A stretch of 64,000 bases of DNA from Microvirga sp. VF16. Lineage in GTDB: Bacteria > Pseudomonadota > Alphaproteobacteria > Rhizobiales > Beijerinckiaceae. A program made the translations under genes and the position numbers. The notes beneath the pieces were generated by a model, which was given only the letters and a program-made list of their open reading frames with translations, had not been told where the DNA came from and did no database searches. Shown piece after piece: positions 1 to 9,501 of the stretch. The stretch's first letter is position 1. Each line of letters starts with the position of its first letter. Location of the stretch: assembly GCF_016864375.1 (NCBI RefSeq), contig NZ_CP069355.1, forward strand, positions 806,001 through 870,000, in the 5' to 3' direction.

Positions 1-369
1 GTGCAGACGGCGCAGAAGACGGACAAGCCCGTCGCCGACATCGCTTGCACCCACTTCGCGCTGGAGGCCTCCTTCCGCCTCGGCGCGCTCATCGGCGCGG
101 CCCAGCAGATCACCGTCAGCGACTATTTCGACCGCCTGGCGCTCGACCGCGCCATCGACAGCATCGCCTATGCCCATCGCGGCCTGACCGCCGAGGTTGC
201 GTCGCAGGACGTGTCCGGCATCGAGGCGGTGCGCGCCTGGAGCGAGAAGCGCGGTGCCGACGTCAACCGCATCAGAAGCGCGGTCGACGGCATCGTCACC
301 TCCGGCCTGACCCTGTCGAAGATCACCGTGGCGGCAAGCCTGCTCGGCGATCTTGCTAGAACAAACTGA
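1..369 (+). CDS. NAD-specific glutamate dehydrogenase, C-terminal end (partial)
   Basis: The open frame enters from the left edge and stops with TGA at 367-369, so only about 122 C-terminal residues are present. The pattern (FALEASFRLG, then SDYFDRLALDRAI, then LSKITVAASLLGDLA at the end) matches my recollection of the tail of the large (about 1600 residue) alphaproteobacterial NAD-glutamate dehydrogenase, which converts glutamate to 2-oxoglutarate and ammonia in the cytoplasm. The GTG at base 1 is just the window edge and not a start. Base composition is high-GC, like ppdK and panBC further right and unlike the AT-richer genes that follow, so this looks like core genome next to an accessory block. 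The catalytic domain is outside the window, so the call rests on the tail only. Confidence 0.65.
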   Translation: MQTAQKTDKPVADIACTHFALEASFRLGALIGAAQQITVSDYFDRLALDRAIDSIAYAHRGLTAEVASQDVSGIEAVRAWSEKRGADVNRIRSAVDGIVTSGLTLSKITVAASLLGDLARTN

Positions 370-558
370 CCCTGCCTACGGATACCTTGGAAGTTCAGTT
401 TAAACCGTTGGGCTGGTTCTCGGGATCGTGGTGCAGGGGATTGATTGATCCGCTGAACGCAATGAAAGCGGGTTCATGATAATCTGTCCGCTTGGCTTAA
501 TGAGGGGGCTGGACAATCGGGTGGGGCCATCCGAAGGGGCAAGACAGCCGACCGCTTT

Positions 559-790
559 GACTCCGATCTGAGCGATGCGGAGTGAGCGATCTTGGCCCCG
601 CTCCTCTCCCCCAACCACCCGCCGTGGGCCCCCGCAAACACGACATGCGGCTTGTGCTGTACATCCTGCGCTGCGGTGATCCCTGGCATCTGCTACCCCA
701 TGAGTATTCGCGATGGCTAAGCGTGTACGATCACCTTCGGCGGAGGTGTCAACGAGGCACCTATCTCGGGCACAAATCAGACCAAAGCTA
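559..790 (+). pseudogene. Decayed IS5-family transposase N-terminus
   Basis: Reading from 559 gives DSDLSDAE, a stop (TGA at 583-585, where the family has Trp), then AILAPLL, the signature opening of IS5-type transposases (DLTDAEWALLAPL). After about 610 the match continues in another frame (HDMRLVLYILRCG, then WHLLPHEY and VYDHLRRRCQRGTY), so there is at least one frameshift as well as the stop. It ends abruptly near 790 without the DDE domain. It differs clearly from the intact IS5-type gene at 7.8 kb. Nothing else recognisable was found in the remaining sequence from 370 to 1176. Confidence 0.75.
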
Positions 791-1080
791 GTGTTAGCTC
801 GATCCATGGGCCAGCAGAGCTTATTCATAAGAATTTATCACCGCATCATAATACACGGGCTGTTTTCATGCAGTCCTTCATTACCCAATATCGATGTCAC
901 GGCGAGATCAAACAGCCGCTCGTGGCCCGATCGCTGGTGTGCAGTGTAGAATATTTGGCGAGATGATGACATGCATTCACAAGTATACTTGGCGCAGACG
1001 GGGCTGTTGAACTCATTGGGCATGAGGGGGCAGCTAACAACACCCGAATATCGAATGATTGTATTCGAGGTTGCCAGAAC

Positions 1081-1111
1081 TTGCTCCGTCGGCTCCCACA
1101 TCATCTATAAT
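1081..1111 (+). promoter_or_regulatory. Possible sigma-70-type promoter for hyuA
   Basis: A perfect TATAAT lies at 1106-1111, with a weak TTGCTC at 1081-1086 (19-base spacer, longer than ideal). It is about 65 bases upstream of the hyuA start and in AT-rich sequence. Eye-picked, so only a suggestion. Confidence 0.3.
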
Positions 1112-1176
1112 TTATAGGAAACCACGGACCCTGCCTGCGCAACCTTGGCTGCCTTTCCGAAATAGGAGATCTTGTC

Positions 1177-3270
1177 GTGGAGTCGAATTGCCCATCGAAG
1201 GTTGTTGCACCCTGGAGGATCGGGGTGGATGTTGGTGGAACCTTTACAGACCTTGTCCTCATCGATGCGGACGGATTTCTCCTTCCTATCAAATCCCCTT
1301 CCAATCCTGCTAACCCGGCACTGGGGGTGCTGCGGGCGGTAGATAGATGTGCCGAGCAACTCGGAATGACTGCGGAACAGTTACTTCAGGGTTGCTCTAG
1401 CTTTGTGCATGGTACAACGGTCGCCACAAACATACTTTTAGAAAGAAACGGTGCAAACGTTGGGCTGCTTGTGACCAGCGGGTTCAGAGACACATTGGAG
1501 ATACGTCGCGGCTATCGCGAGCTACCTTGGGATCACCGTTCGCCCTGGCAAGATGTAATTGTTCCGAGAAAACTGCGAATAGCTGTAGAGGAGCGCCTGA
1601 GATCCGATGGATCCGTGGTCACGCCATTGGATGAGCGCACCATTTATGAGGCTGCCAGGATTTTTGAGCAAAACCACATCCAATCTATCGCCATCTGCTT
1701 CCTTCACTCTTATAGGAATCCTGCACACGAAGATCGATGCGGTGAGATCCTAGAGCGGGTTCTGCCGAGAACCTTCATTTCGAAGTCGAGTAGTCTAGCC
1801 CCGATCTTAGGGGAGTTTGAACGTACCTCGACTGCCGTCGCTAACGCATACATAGCCCCAAAAGTCATACCTTATCTAACGCAGTTGAATAGTGAGTTGC
1901 GCAGACGAGGACTTGATAACGAGATGTTACTGGTCCAAAGCAACGGCGGGGCCGTTCCCGTGAAGCAGATTACAGAACAACCGATCACTTTGGCCTTGTC
2001 AGGGCCTGCTGCTGGCCTTGCATCGCTAAAACTGTATAGTCAAATTCACAAAGCCGACAATCTTATTTCTATCGAGATCGGCGGGACAAGCTGTGACGTT
2101 ACTATGATAAATGGCGGTCGAGTCGCGGAGGTGGAGGCTCTAAAGGTCGACGACACACTTGTGGCCCTTCCAAGCGTCGACATCCATACCATCGGGACCG
2201 GAGGTGGGACGGTGTGTGGAGTTGACAACGGCGGCTTTTTGTTCGCTGGACCAGAGGGCGCTGGCGCGCGGCCTGGACCCGCCTGTTATGGCTTGGGAGG
2301 TACGCGCCCCACAGTTACTGATGCTCAGCTTGTCTTGGGTAGACTGCATTCAGGCCAGTATGCCGGCGGTGCCCTCCAACTCGATGCAGCGCTGGCAACT
2401 AAGGCAATCGACGATGGCATCGGTTCTCCGCTGGGATTGAATACAATAGCAGCTGCATCCGCTGCGATTCAGTTGGTGGAGCAGAATATCCGACAGGCCG
2501 TAGAGAAGGTCAGCTTGGTACGCGGATTTGATCCAGCAAACTTCTCGCTAGTCGGCGTTGGCGGTGCGGGGCCGCTCCACGTTGCGGAGGTAGCACGTAG
2601 ACTGGGTATCCGTACTGCGCTGGTGCCCCGGCTCGCAGGAGTGTTTTGTGCGCTGGGGATGTGTACCGCGGGCGTTCGCTACGATTTCGTCAGGGTTGTA
2701 GGAACAGCGTTGGATGACACGTTGATCATATCACTGCTTGATGGCTTTAACGATTTAGAGCGGCAAGCTAGGTCAAAGCTATCCGAAAGCGGGATGGAAT
2801 TCACTGATATTGAAGTTATGCGAAGTGTCTCTATGAGATACGAGGGGCAACAATCCGTTATCAAGGTTCCATTCGATCAAGCCGACGTTGCTTGCGTAAC
2901 CAGATACTTCGAAACCCTCTATGAAAAGCAGTACGCATCCATCCAACGCGACGCAAGAGTCGAAATCGTTTACCAACATGTAACGGCGATCGGCGGTCTT
3001 CCAAGCTCGGGTTTGAAGGCGCGATCAGCAAGACAAGGGCACGCGGCACAGGCATCGAGCCGGCGGCAAGTATACGTATCAGGTGCCCTCCCCGGAGTGT
3101 ACGATGTGCCGGTTCTGAAAGGTGCTGACCTAGAGACAGGACATTTTTTCGACGGCCCTGCAGTTATCGATGAGAGCACAACAACGATCGTCATTGGTGA
3201 AGGTGATCGCATCGAAGTTGACCGATACGGCGACTACATAATTCGTGTTAATGCACCGGAGCGACTCTAA
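1177..3270 (+). CDS. hyuA: Hydantoinase/oxoprolinase subunit A
   Basis: A 697-residue protein of the HyuA/OplA family, the ATP-using half of N-methylhydantoinases and 5-oxoprolinases, which open cyclic imide or lactam rings such as 5-oxoproline or hydantoins in the cytoplasm. The N-terminal phosphate-binding motif DVGGTFTDLVLID is at about residues 18-30. The central actin-like core has the family motifs GGTSCDV and GTGGGT, and the length fits the family (about 690). The GTG start at 1177 is preceded by AGGAG about ten bases upstream. The stop at 3270 is one base before the subunit B start, so the two are co-translated. The exact substrate cannot be told from sequence; acetophenone or acetone carboxylase subunits are related alternatives. 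Codon use is AT-richer than in the flanking core genes, a sign of acquisition. Confidence 0.85.
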   Translation: MESNCPSKVVAPWRIGVDVGGTFTDLVLIDADGFLLPIKSPSNPANPALGVLRAVDRCAEQLGMTAEQLLQGCSSFVHGTTVATNILLERNGANVGLLVTSGFRDTLEIRRGYRELPWDHRSPWQDVIVPRKLRIAVEERLRSDGSVVTPLDERTIYEAARIFEQNHIQSIAICFLHSYRNPAHEDRCGEILERVLPRTFISKSSSLAPILGEFERTSTAVANAYIAPKVIPYLTQLNSELRRRGLDNEMLLVQSNGGAVPVKQITEQPITLALSGPAAGLASLKLYSQIHKADNLISIEIGGTSCDVTMINGGRVAEVEALKVDDTLVALPSVDIHTIGTGGGTVCGVDNGGFLFAGPEGAGARPGPACYGLGGTRPTVTDAQLVLGRLHSGQYAGGALQLDAALATKAIDDGIGSPLGLNTIAAASAAIQLVEQNIRQAVEKVSLVRGFDPANFSLVGVGGAGPLHVAEVARRLGIRTALVPRLAGVFCALGMCTAGVRYDFVRVVGTALDDTLIISLLDGFNDLERQARSKLSESGMEFTDIEVMRSVSMRYEGQQSVIKVPFDQADVACVTRYFETLYEKQYASIQRDARVEIVYQHVTAIGGLPSSGLKARSARQGHAAQASSRRQVYVSGALPGVYDVPVLKGADLETGHFFDGPAVIDESTTTIVIGEGDRIEVDRYGDYIIRVNAPERL

Positions 3271-3271
3271 T

Positions 3272-5023
3272 ATGACTGACGTTGTCTTCATAACATTGCT
3301 ACAGAATCGCCTCGACAACATTTCTCAGCAGATGGGTTGGGTAATGCAGCGAACAGCGCGCAGCCCCATCTTCAGCGACGCTCATGACTTCTCGTGTTTC
3401 ATCGCGGATGTGAATGGAAATCTAGTTTCGGTGGCGGATGGACTCCCAATCCACACCGGCGGTGGCGGGTTTGCCGTCGAGGCGGTCGTCAAGAGCGTCG
3501 GTGGAATAGCATGCATTAGCCCGGGTGACGTATTTATTTCAAGTGACCCATATGAGGGAGGTGGCAACCACCTTCCGGATTGGACAATTGTAAGTCCAGT
3601 ATTCTTCGATGACATGCTAATCGCGTTTACATGCAATAGGGCACATCAGTCAGACATCGGTGGGGGCGCGGCTGGTACATACAATTCAAAGGCAACCGAG
3701 ATATTCCACGAGGGTATCCGCATACCGCCAATAAGGATCGCTACACAGGGCAACATCAATGAAGACTTAGTCAAGCTTCTGAAATTGAACTCACGTTGTC
3801 CCGCGCTCATTGAGGGCGATCTACGGGCGATGATCGGTTCTACGAAGATCGGTGCGAAACGTATTATCGAGCTTGCACACGAGGTCGGTGTCGACAAACT
3901 CGTTAAAGCATTTAACTCCGTATTGGACCATGCTGAGAAGCGAATGAGAGTTGCGATAGCAACGCTTCAGGCAGGCACCTACACCGGCATTGATGCTTCG
4001 GACACGGATTGTTTTACGGAAACTTCTGTTCCAGTAGTCGCCAGAATTGAAGTGAAAGGTGAGGCGATTTGGGTAGATCTTTCGGAAAGTGCCGATCAGA
4101 TCAGAGGGTTTAAGAACAGCTCACTAGCAAATACGTATTCTGCTGTTTATGTTGCAATATTGTCGTTCTTAGGTTGTGACGTGCCGAGGAATGCCGGTGC
4201 CTTCAGGCCCATTAACATCATTACGCGCGAGGGCAGTGTTGTGCACGCTCGTTTTCCCGCTCCCCTAACGTCGTGCACTGGCTATCCAGCCACAGAAATT
4301 ATCAATGCCGTTTGGCAAGCGCTCGGACAAGCCAGGCCAGACCTTTCCTGTGCTGGCTGGGGAAAGGCAAGTCACGGCATCTGTTCCGGAGTGGGCAAGG
4401 GTGGAGACACCTTTGTACTTTATCACATGCTCGCGCACGCTGGGACCGGGGCGGTTAGGGGGCGTGACGGCTTCCCATCTTTAGGAACGGTTGTAACTCT
4501 GGGTGGAATCCAAATTCCAAATGTGGAGGCCGTGGAAAGCAAGTATCCTGTATTCGTAAAACGACAGGAAATGCGCTGCGACGCTGCAGGAGCTGGTGAA
4601 TATCGTGGGGGGACCGGGGTCCACTACGAAGTCATGATCGAAATGGACGCTGAACACTCCTTTCGGGGCGAGGGAGACCGCACCCCAAGTGGGTTTGGGG
4701 CAGTGGGCGGCGCGACAGGCGATAAAGCAAATGTAACAATCATTGGTATCGACGGAACGGCTGAGCAAGCGCCGCAATATGGCGTCGTCAACTTGCCTCC
4801 CATTGAACTTCACATCACGTCGTCTGCGGGTGGCGGATGGGGCAATCCTTATGCGAGGCCTCCTGAACGGGTCCTTCGCGATGTAGAGGACGAAATTGTA
4901 AGTACTTTTGCGGCGCGCTGTACTTACGGCGTCGCCATTGATGGTTCTACGATGGAGATTGATTGGGCCGAAACAGCTCGGTTGCGACAGCAGGCTGCAC
5001 CCATGATCGGCCAAATCTTATAG
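3272..5023 (+). CDS. hyuB: Hydantoinase/oxoprolinase subunit B
   Basis: About 583 residues of the HyuB/OplB family, the partner subunit of HyuA in ATP-dependent ring opening of 5-oxoproline or hydantoin-like compounds. Recognisable family blocks are ARSPIFSDAHDFSC near the N-terminus, SDPYEGGGNHLPDW, and the C-terminal glycine-rich SAGGGWGNPYARP. I place the start at ATG 3272, one base after the hyuA stop, with GGAG upstream; an in-frame ATG at 3245 would overlap hyuA by 26 bases and is less likely. Downstream is a periplasmic binding protein gene after a gap of about 256 bases in which nothing was recognised. The protein should work as a complex with HyuA. Confidence 0.85.
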   Translation: MTDVVFITLLQNRLDNISQQMGWVMQRTARSPIFSDAHDFSCFIADVNGNLVSVADGLPIHTGGGGFAVEAVVKSVGGIACISPGDVFISSDPYEGGGNHLPDWTIVSPVFFDDMLIAFTCNRAHQSDIGGGAAGTYNSKATEIFHEGIRIPPIRIATQGNINEDLVKLLKLNSRCPALIEGDLRAMIGSTKIGAKRIIELAHEVGVDKLVKAFNSVLDHAEKRMRVAIATLQAGTYTGIDASDTDCFTETSVPVVARIEVKGEAIWVDLSESADQIRGFKNSSLANTYSAVYVAILSFLGCDVPRNAGAFRPINIITREGSVVHARFPAPLTSCTGYPATEIINAVWQALGQARPDLSCAGWGKASHGICSGVGKGGDTFVLYHMLAHAGTGAVRGRDGFPSLGTVVTLGGIQIPNVEAVESKYPVFVKRQEMRCDAAGAGEYRGGTGVHYEVMIEMDAEHSFRGEGDRTPSGFGAVGGATGDKANVTIIGIDGTAEQAPQYGVVNLPPIELHITSSAGGGWGNPYARPPERVLRDVEDEIVSTFAARCTYGVAIDGSTMEIDWAETARLRQQAAPMIGQIL

Positions 5024-5279
5024 CGAGCCTCAACCCTCATCTTTATCTTGACGTCGTCCACTCTTTGCTTTCGGCATTTCTTCGGCACGCTCATTCAGAG
5101 TACCGAGAGTGCCGCATAAAGAAAACAAGCGCTGTCATAATTATCCAAGAATACAACGAACTACATTCCTACTAGCGTATGGGTTTGTTGATCAAAGATT
5201 TTTGGACTTGGCCATAGCTTAGCGTTCGACGTCGGATGGCGCCGATGATCAAATCACCGAGTGGAGAGGAGAAGCGAAG

Positions 5280-6347
5280 ATGAAGACAAAGTTTTCGTTG
5301 GGGGTCTTAGGTCTTGTGTCGGTTTTGATGTGCGCGCCAGTAACCTCTGCTGCCGCCGAGAGTCGTGAGGTTGTACTAGCAATTGATGGTGGCGCATACG
5401 AAAGGGTCATGCGCGAAAACTGGCTAAAGCCCTTTGCGCAGGCTACAGGAATCAAGGTCGTTGTGGTGTCGACTGCGAATCCCAACGAGCGGCGTGCCCA
5501 AGTACAGGCCATGGAGAAGTCCGGCAACGTGACGTGGGACATATTCGCCGAGAGCGATGTGGATGCCGATTCTCCATCCCATTCCGAGCGCGCTGCGAAT
5601 ATCGACGAGTTTTGCAAGCAGTTCACAAGTCGGTCCGACTTGCTGCCTGGAGCCTGCAAAGCCTCTGGAGTTCTAGCTGTCCGCGGTATGGGAGCGATAG
5701 TCTACAATAAAGAGCACTTCCCCAACGGTGGGCCGACCACTTGGAAGGAATTTTGGGACACTAAGGCTTTCCCTGGCGTCCGCGCCATGCCCGCTCGGAC
5801 CGATGCGTGGAGGCAACTAATGCCGGCCCTGATGGCGGACGGCGCATCGGCGAACGCAATCTTCCCAATGGACGTCGACCGAGGCTTTAGGAAACTTGAC
5901 GAGTTGCGACCGCATGTGGGGCTGTGGTGGACAACAAGCGACCAGGCGGTACAAGGCTTTCGCAATGGTGACTATGATGCTGGATTCATGTGGATGGTTC
6001 TGGTTCCTGGCCTCATAAAGGAAGGACAGCCGATTGCGTGGTCCTACAATGGTGCGATCGTCGTCGGCGATCGCTATGCCGTTGTGAAGAACGCGCCTCA
6101 CAAGGCCGAAGCGCTTGAATTGCTGAAATTTCTGCTGGATACGCCGACAGTCCAAGGAAAGATCTGCGAGGCTTTATTCTGCACTCCGCCCAGCACTGAT
6201 GCACTGGCGTATATCAGTGAGGAAGCGCGGGCGATTATGCCGTCAGCTGAGCAAGTTAAATCGGTGATGGCAACTCCGGACGGAGCGTGGCTTAACACCA
6301 ACCAGCCGATGCTTGTCGAGCGCTGGAACAAGTGGATTCAGAAATAA
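5280..6347 (+). CDS. ABC transporter substrate-binding protein, polyamine type (orphan)
   Basis: A 355-residue periplasmic binding protein of the PotD/Fe3+ (SBP_bac_6/8-like) class. A Sec signal peptide is evident (MKTKFSLGVLGLVSVLMCAP, then AAAES), followed by the usual two-lobe fold with patterns such as GMGAIVYNKEHFP and TTWKEFWDTKAFPG that are typical of PotD relatives. GAGAGGAGAAG directly before ATG 5280 is a strong ribosome site. It probably delivers the substrate of the HyuAB enzymes or a related compound to an inner-membrane transporter. However, no permease or ATPase gene follows: the next thing is an IS630 element, so the rest of the transporter has been lost, moved, or is supplied from the system at 36-41 kb. 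Confidence 0.8.
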   Translation: MKTKFSLGVLGLVSVLMCAPVTSAAAESREVVLAIDGGAYERVMRENWLKPFAQATGIKVVVVSTANPNERRAQVQAMEKSGNVTWDIFAESDVDADSPSHSERAANIDEFCKQFTSRSDLLPGACKASGVLAVRGMGAIVYNKEHFPNGGPTTWKEFWDTKAFPGVRAMPARTDAWRQLMPALMADGASANAIFPMDVDRGFRKLDELRPHVGLWWTTSDQAVQGFRNGDYDAGFMWMVLVPGLIKEGQPIAWSYNGAIVVGDRYAVVKNAPHKAEALELLKFLLDTPTVQGKICEALFCTPPSTDALAYISEEARAIMPSAEQVKSVMATPDGAWLNTNQPMLVERWNKWIQK

Positions 6348-6578
6348 GCGAGCCGGGACTCTTTCGCCGTCAGGCAAAGATAATCTAGATCTCAGTGATG
6401 GCGAAGGACGCTCATACTCTTGGTGCCACTAAGGGTTGCCCGACACGATGGTAACGGGGCGAAGCAGCAGCCCCGACTGACATCCCGGGTCGTGGCTGAT
6501 CAGCCACGACCCACGGCCAGCAACCTTTCAAGTTCTACTTACACCTCGTCATCGCATTGTTTTGAACAAGTGGCTCTA

Positions 6579-7679
6579 TTGATCTTCACGCGACAGGTGT
6601 AACATAGGACGGTGTCCGTCATCGTGAGGAGGTGCGCGATGGAAGACAACGTTTGGCGGCCGACGCATTTGACGTCGGAGCAGATGGAGGAGCGTCGCCT
6701 GGTGGCCGCGACGCTGCTGCGGCAGGGGCGGCTCTCTCAAGCAGACATCGCCCGGCATGTGGGGGTCAGCCGCGCCAGTGTCTGCCGCTGGGCCGCCACC
6801 CTGGCCCAAGAGGGCCCGCGCGGCCTGGAAGCGCGCCCCATCCCGGGACCCTCGCCCCGCCTCGATGAGAAGGCTTGGGCTCGGCTGGGCCGGCTGCTGG
6901 ATCGGGGTGCGGTGGCGGCGGGCTTTGCCACCGAGCGCTGGACCCTTGGCCGCATCGCCGCCGTGATCGAGCGCGAGTTCGGGGTGCATTATCATCCGCG
7001 CTACCTGGAGCGACCACTGAAGGCGCACGGCTTCAGCGTACAGCGCCCGGCCACACGGGCGAGGGAGCGCGACGAGCTGGTGATTGCGGTCTGGCCCAAG
7101 CGCGACTGGGTGGCGTTGAAAAAAAGGCCCAGCGCGAGCACCGCACGCTTCTTCTCTGGGACGAGACCGGCCACAGCTTCCGGATCCGGCCGGGCACGAC
7201 CTGGGCGCGACGCGGGCTGACCCCCGTGCTCCAGCGGGTGAGCAAGCGACGTGAGGTGTCGAGCATCGTGGCGATCACGCCGGACGGGCGGCTGTATGCG
7301 CGTCATTTCCGCACCTCCATCTCGAGCCGCTGTGTCATTCAGGCTCTGCGCTCTGTCCGCTGCAAGATCGGCACGCCGCTGCTGGTGGTCTGGGATCGGC
7401 TCAACGCGCACCGCTCACGGGCGACTACGGACTTCATCGCTTCGCACGCACAGGACTTTGCGGTGGCCTATCTGCCAGCCTATGCCCCGGAGTTGAATCC
7501 GGAAGAGCAGTGCAATGCCTTCGTCAAGCGCGCCATGGCAAACGCTCTGCCCGGATCAGTCGATGACCTGCATCGGCTCGCCCGTCGCGAGTTCGGCCGC
7601 CTCAAACGTCACCCCGAGATGATCGTCCGCTTCTTCCGCCATGCAGGCCTCTCCATTACCGGCATCCCGTGAAGATCAT
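6579..7679 (+). mobile_element. IS630-family insertion sequence (complete)
   Basis: Inverted ends are readable: TGATCTTCACGCGA at 6580-6593 and TCCCGTGAAGATCA at 7665-7678 (one mismatch when inverted). TA dinucleotides flank both sides (6577-6578 and 7680-7681), the expected duplicated TA target of the IS630/Tc1 group. The element is about 1.1 kb and carries one transposase spread over two frames. Its right boundary is the left boundary of the next element, an IS5-type insertion. Confidence 0.8.
6639..7672 (+). CDS. IS630 transposase read in two frames (-1 shift at an A7 run)
   Basis: The first frame, from ATG 6639 (GAGGAGG upstream) to about 7125, encodes the helix-turn-helix half (RLSQADIARHVGVSRASVCRW). 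The DDE half continues in the -1 frame to TGA at 7672, with LLLWDETGHSF, VVWDRLNAHRS and LPAYAPELNPEEQCNAFVK carrying the catalytic D, D and E. The two frames join at seven consecutive A residues (7119-7125, TTG AAA AAA AGG in frame 0), where a -1 slip gives KK-KAQREHRT, matching the family. This may be programmed frameshifting, known in several IS families, or a simple indel. Without a slip the first frame would end at 7220 with an unrelated tail. Confidence 0.75.
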
Positions 7680-7682
7680 TAA

Positions 7683-8636
7683 GAGGCTGGTGAGCAATTT
7701 TATTGCTCGATCTAAGTCTTTGATTGACCATAGGTTTGGAGCTGGGCCGCGGCTGCGGACGCGGGCTGTTTGATGATCAGGAGCCCCACCATGGATGCCT
7801 GTTCCTACGCCAGCGATCTCACTGATGCCGAATGGGCGCTGCTCGCGCCTCTCGTCCCCCGCAGCCATCCAGCGGGACGGCGGCAGACCTATCCGTTGCG
7901 GCGCATCCTCGATGCGATCTTCTATTTGCTGCGCACCGGAGCCCAGTGGCGGCTGCTGCCGCACGAATATCCGCCGCGCTACGCCGTCTTCTACCACTAT
8001 ACCCAGTGGCGCGAGGACGGCACCTGGGAGCAGGTCACGCGCGTGCTGCGCGAGAGGTATCGCTGTCGGATTGGCCGCAATCCGCAGCCGACAGCCGCGA
8101 TCATCGACAGCCAGTCCGTCAAGACCACCGAGATGGGCGGACCACGTGGTTATGATGGTGGCAAAAAGATCAAGGGCCGCAAGCGCCATCTTCTCGTTGA
8201 TACGCAAGGCAATCTGTTGAAGAACAAGGTGCAGCCCGCGGACCTCCACGATCGCGCCGGAGCCGAACTCCTGTTGGAGGGTCTGAAGCATCTGTTTCCG
8301 GCCATTGAGCTGATGTGGGCCGACACCGCTTATCGAGGTTTGCGGGACTGGCTCCAGAAAGCCCTGGGCTGGAGATTATCCATCCCGCAGCATTGGTGGA
8401 GCGGCGGAACCTGGATGCGGATTGACGCAGAGCCGCCGACGCGTCCGAGCGGCTTTCAAGTACTCGCACGCCGATGGGTGGTGGAGCGGACCATTGGTTG
8501 GCTGACCACCAACCGACGGCTGGCGAAGGACTATGAGCGCCTGGTCGAGACCGGTGAGATGCTGCTCTATCTCGCCATGAGCCGCATCCTGCTGCGTCGC
8601 CTCCCGCGAAAGGAAAGATAATTGCTCACCAGCCTC
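7683..8636 (+). mobile_element. IS5-family insertion sequence (complete)
   Basis: Perfect 17-bp terminal inverted repeats lie at 7683-7699 (GAGGCTGGTGAGCAATT) and 8620-8636, flanked by the 3-bp direct repeat TAA (7680-7682 and 8637-8639). The 954-bp size and single transposase gene fit the IS427/IS1031-like part of IS5. It was inserted exactly at the right-hand TA of the IS630 element next to it. Confidence 0.88.
7791..8621 (+). CDS. IS5-family transposase
   Basis: A DDE transposase of about 276 residues filling the IS5 element. It begins with ASDLTDAEWALLAPLVP and RTGAQWRLLPHEYPP, the family N-terminal domain, continues with IIDSQSVKTTEMGGPRGYDG and KKIKGRKRHLLVDTQG (first catalytic D region), ADTAYRG (second D) and the C-terminal RWVVERTIGWLTTNRRLAKDYE (catalytic E). 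The reading frame is uninterrupted and both element ends are intact, so it may be active. I chose ATG 7791 because the homologous domain begins a few residues later; ATG 7770 in the same frame is possible. The stop codon lies inside the right inverted repeat. Confidence 0.9.
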   Translation: MDACSYASDLTDAEWALLAPLVPRSHPAGRRQTYPLRRILDAIFYLLRTGAQWRLLPHEYPPRYAVFYHYTQWREDGTWEQVTRVLRERYRCRIGRNPQPTAAIIDSQSVKTTEMGGPRGYDGGKKIKGRKRHLLVDTQGNLLKNKVQPADLHDRAGAELLLEGLKHLFPAIELMWADTAYRGLRDWLQKALGWRLSIPQHWWSGGTWMRIDAEPPTRPSGFQVLARRWVVERTIGWLTTNRRLAKDYERLVETGEMLLYLAMSRILLRRLPRKER

Positions 8637-8639
8637 TAA

Positions 8640-9501
8640 GACCGCGATTGATTGCCTCCTACGTGAGGGTGCACAAAGTATCATGTGGGTCGAGTAGCTG
8701 ATTGGCCCTGAGGCGGGTCTTGGGCTAGCTATTGTCGAAATCGGGTTGACTGCCTCTGCCACTTCGGATGCGCTCGCGACCCTCTAGTTGTGCTCTCAAC
8801 TGCCACAGGCATGACTGAGTCAGGTCCAACCGATCATCCACTAACTTTGCTTTCGGACCATGTGGTTTGATGGGATACTCATGCTTGACGGATCGCGACA
8901 GGTTTTTTCGATCTCGCCGCGTTCACAATGCGGAAAGAATGCAATGTGGCGTCGCAATCCGTAGCAATCGGGGGATCAAGCCGCGCAGATTGGAGGCGGG
9001 ATAGATGCAGTTGCAGGTAAGTGAGGTTACTGATGGTCCGTAGATCCAAACGAAACCTTCCTAAATTCTGTGGGAGCTTTTCCGATTGCTGACAGACAGC
9101 GACGGCGCGTTCGTATGCGGAAATGTCTACCGAAGTGACGACAAGTCCACGCTTTCGACTGCGGGAGAATAGACATGGGTCGGTAGCAGTGCTTGTCTCC
9201 TGCTCCGGAACCATGCCCCTGTCGGTATCAGGTCGCCATATATGGCGAGCGAATCAGTCACATAAATCTTGCTTCCGAAGCCGTTGGTGCCATCGACATG
9301 CTGCCTTTGTTGGGCGCACGTCAGCCTGACGTCGGGCGCACAGGGCAAGGCACAACCGAAATCGCCACGGGTGGCCCGTCTCCTGACGAAAATGTTGCTC
9401 ACTTTGCTGGCGCCATCACCCAACAGCTCTCGGCGGATATATCCGCATTGTTCCTTTCCCTAGCAAAGGGCAATCTGAACATATCCATATGGGAGGGTGC
9501 C
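8640..9501. other. Gene-poor gap between IS elements
   Basis: Between the IS5 element and the small frame at 9502 I see only short open frames on both strands, mostly overlapping one another, without recognisable motifs or good ribosome sites. It is probably remnant sequence left by earlier insertions. Confidence 0.5.

Noticed and set aside
6348..6578. Possible terminator after the orphan binding protein gene
   Set aside because: Short GC-rich complementary words occur but no stable stem with a T run could be drawn.
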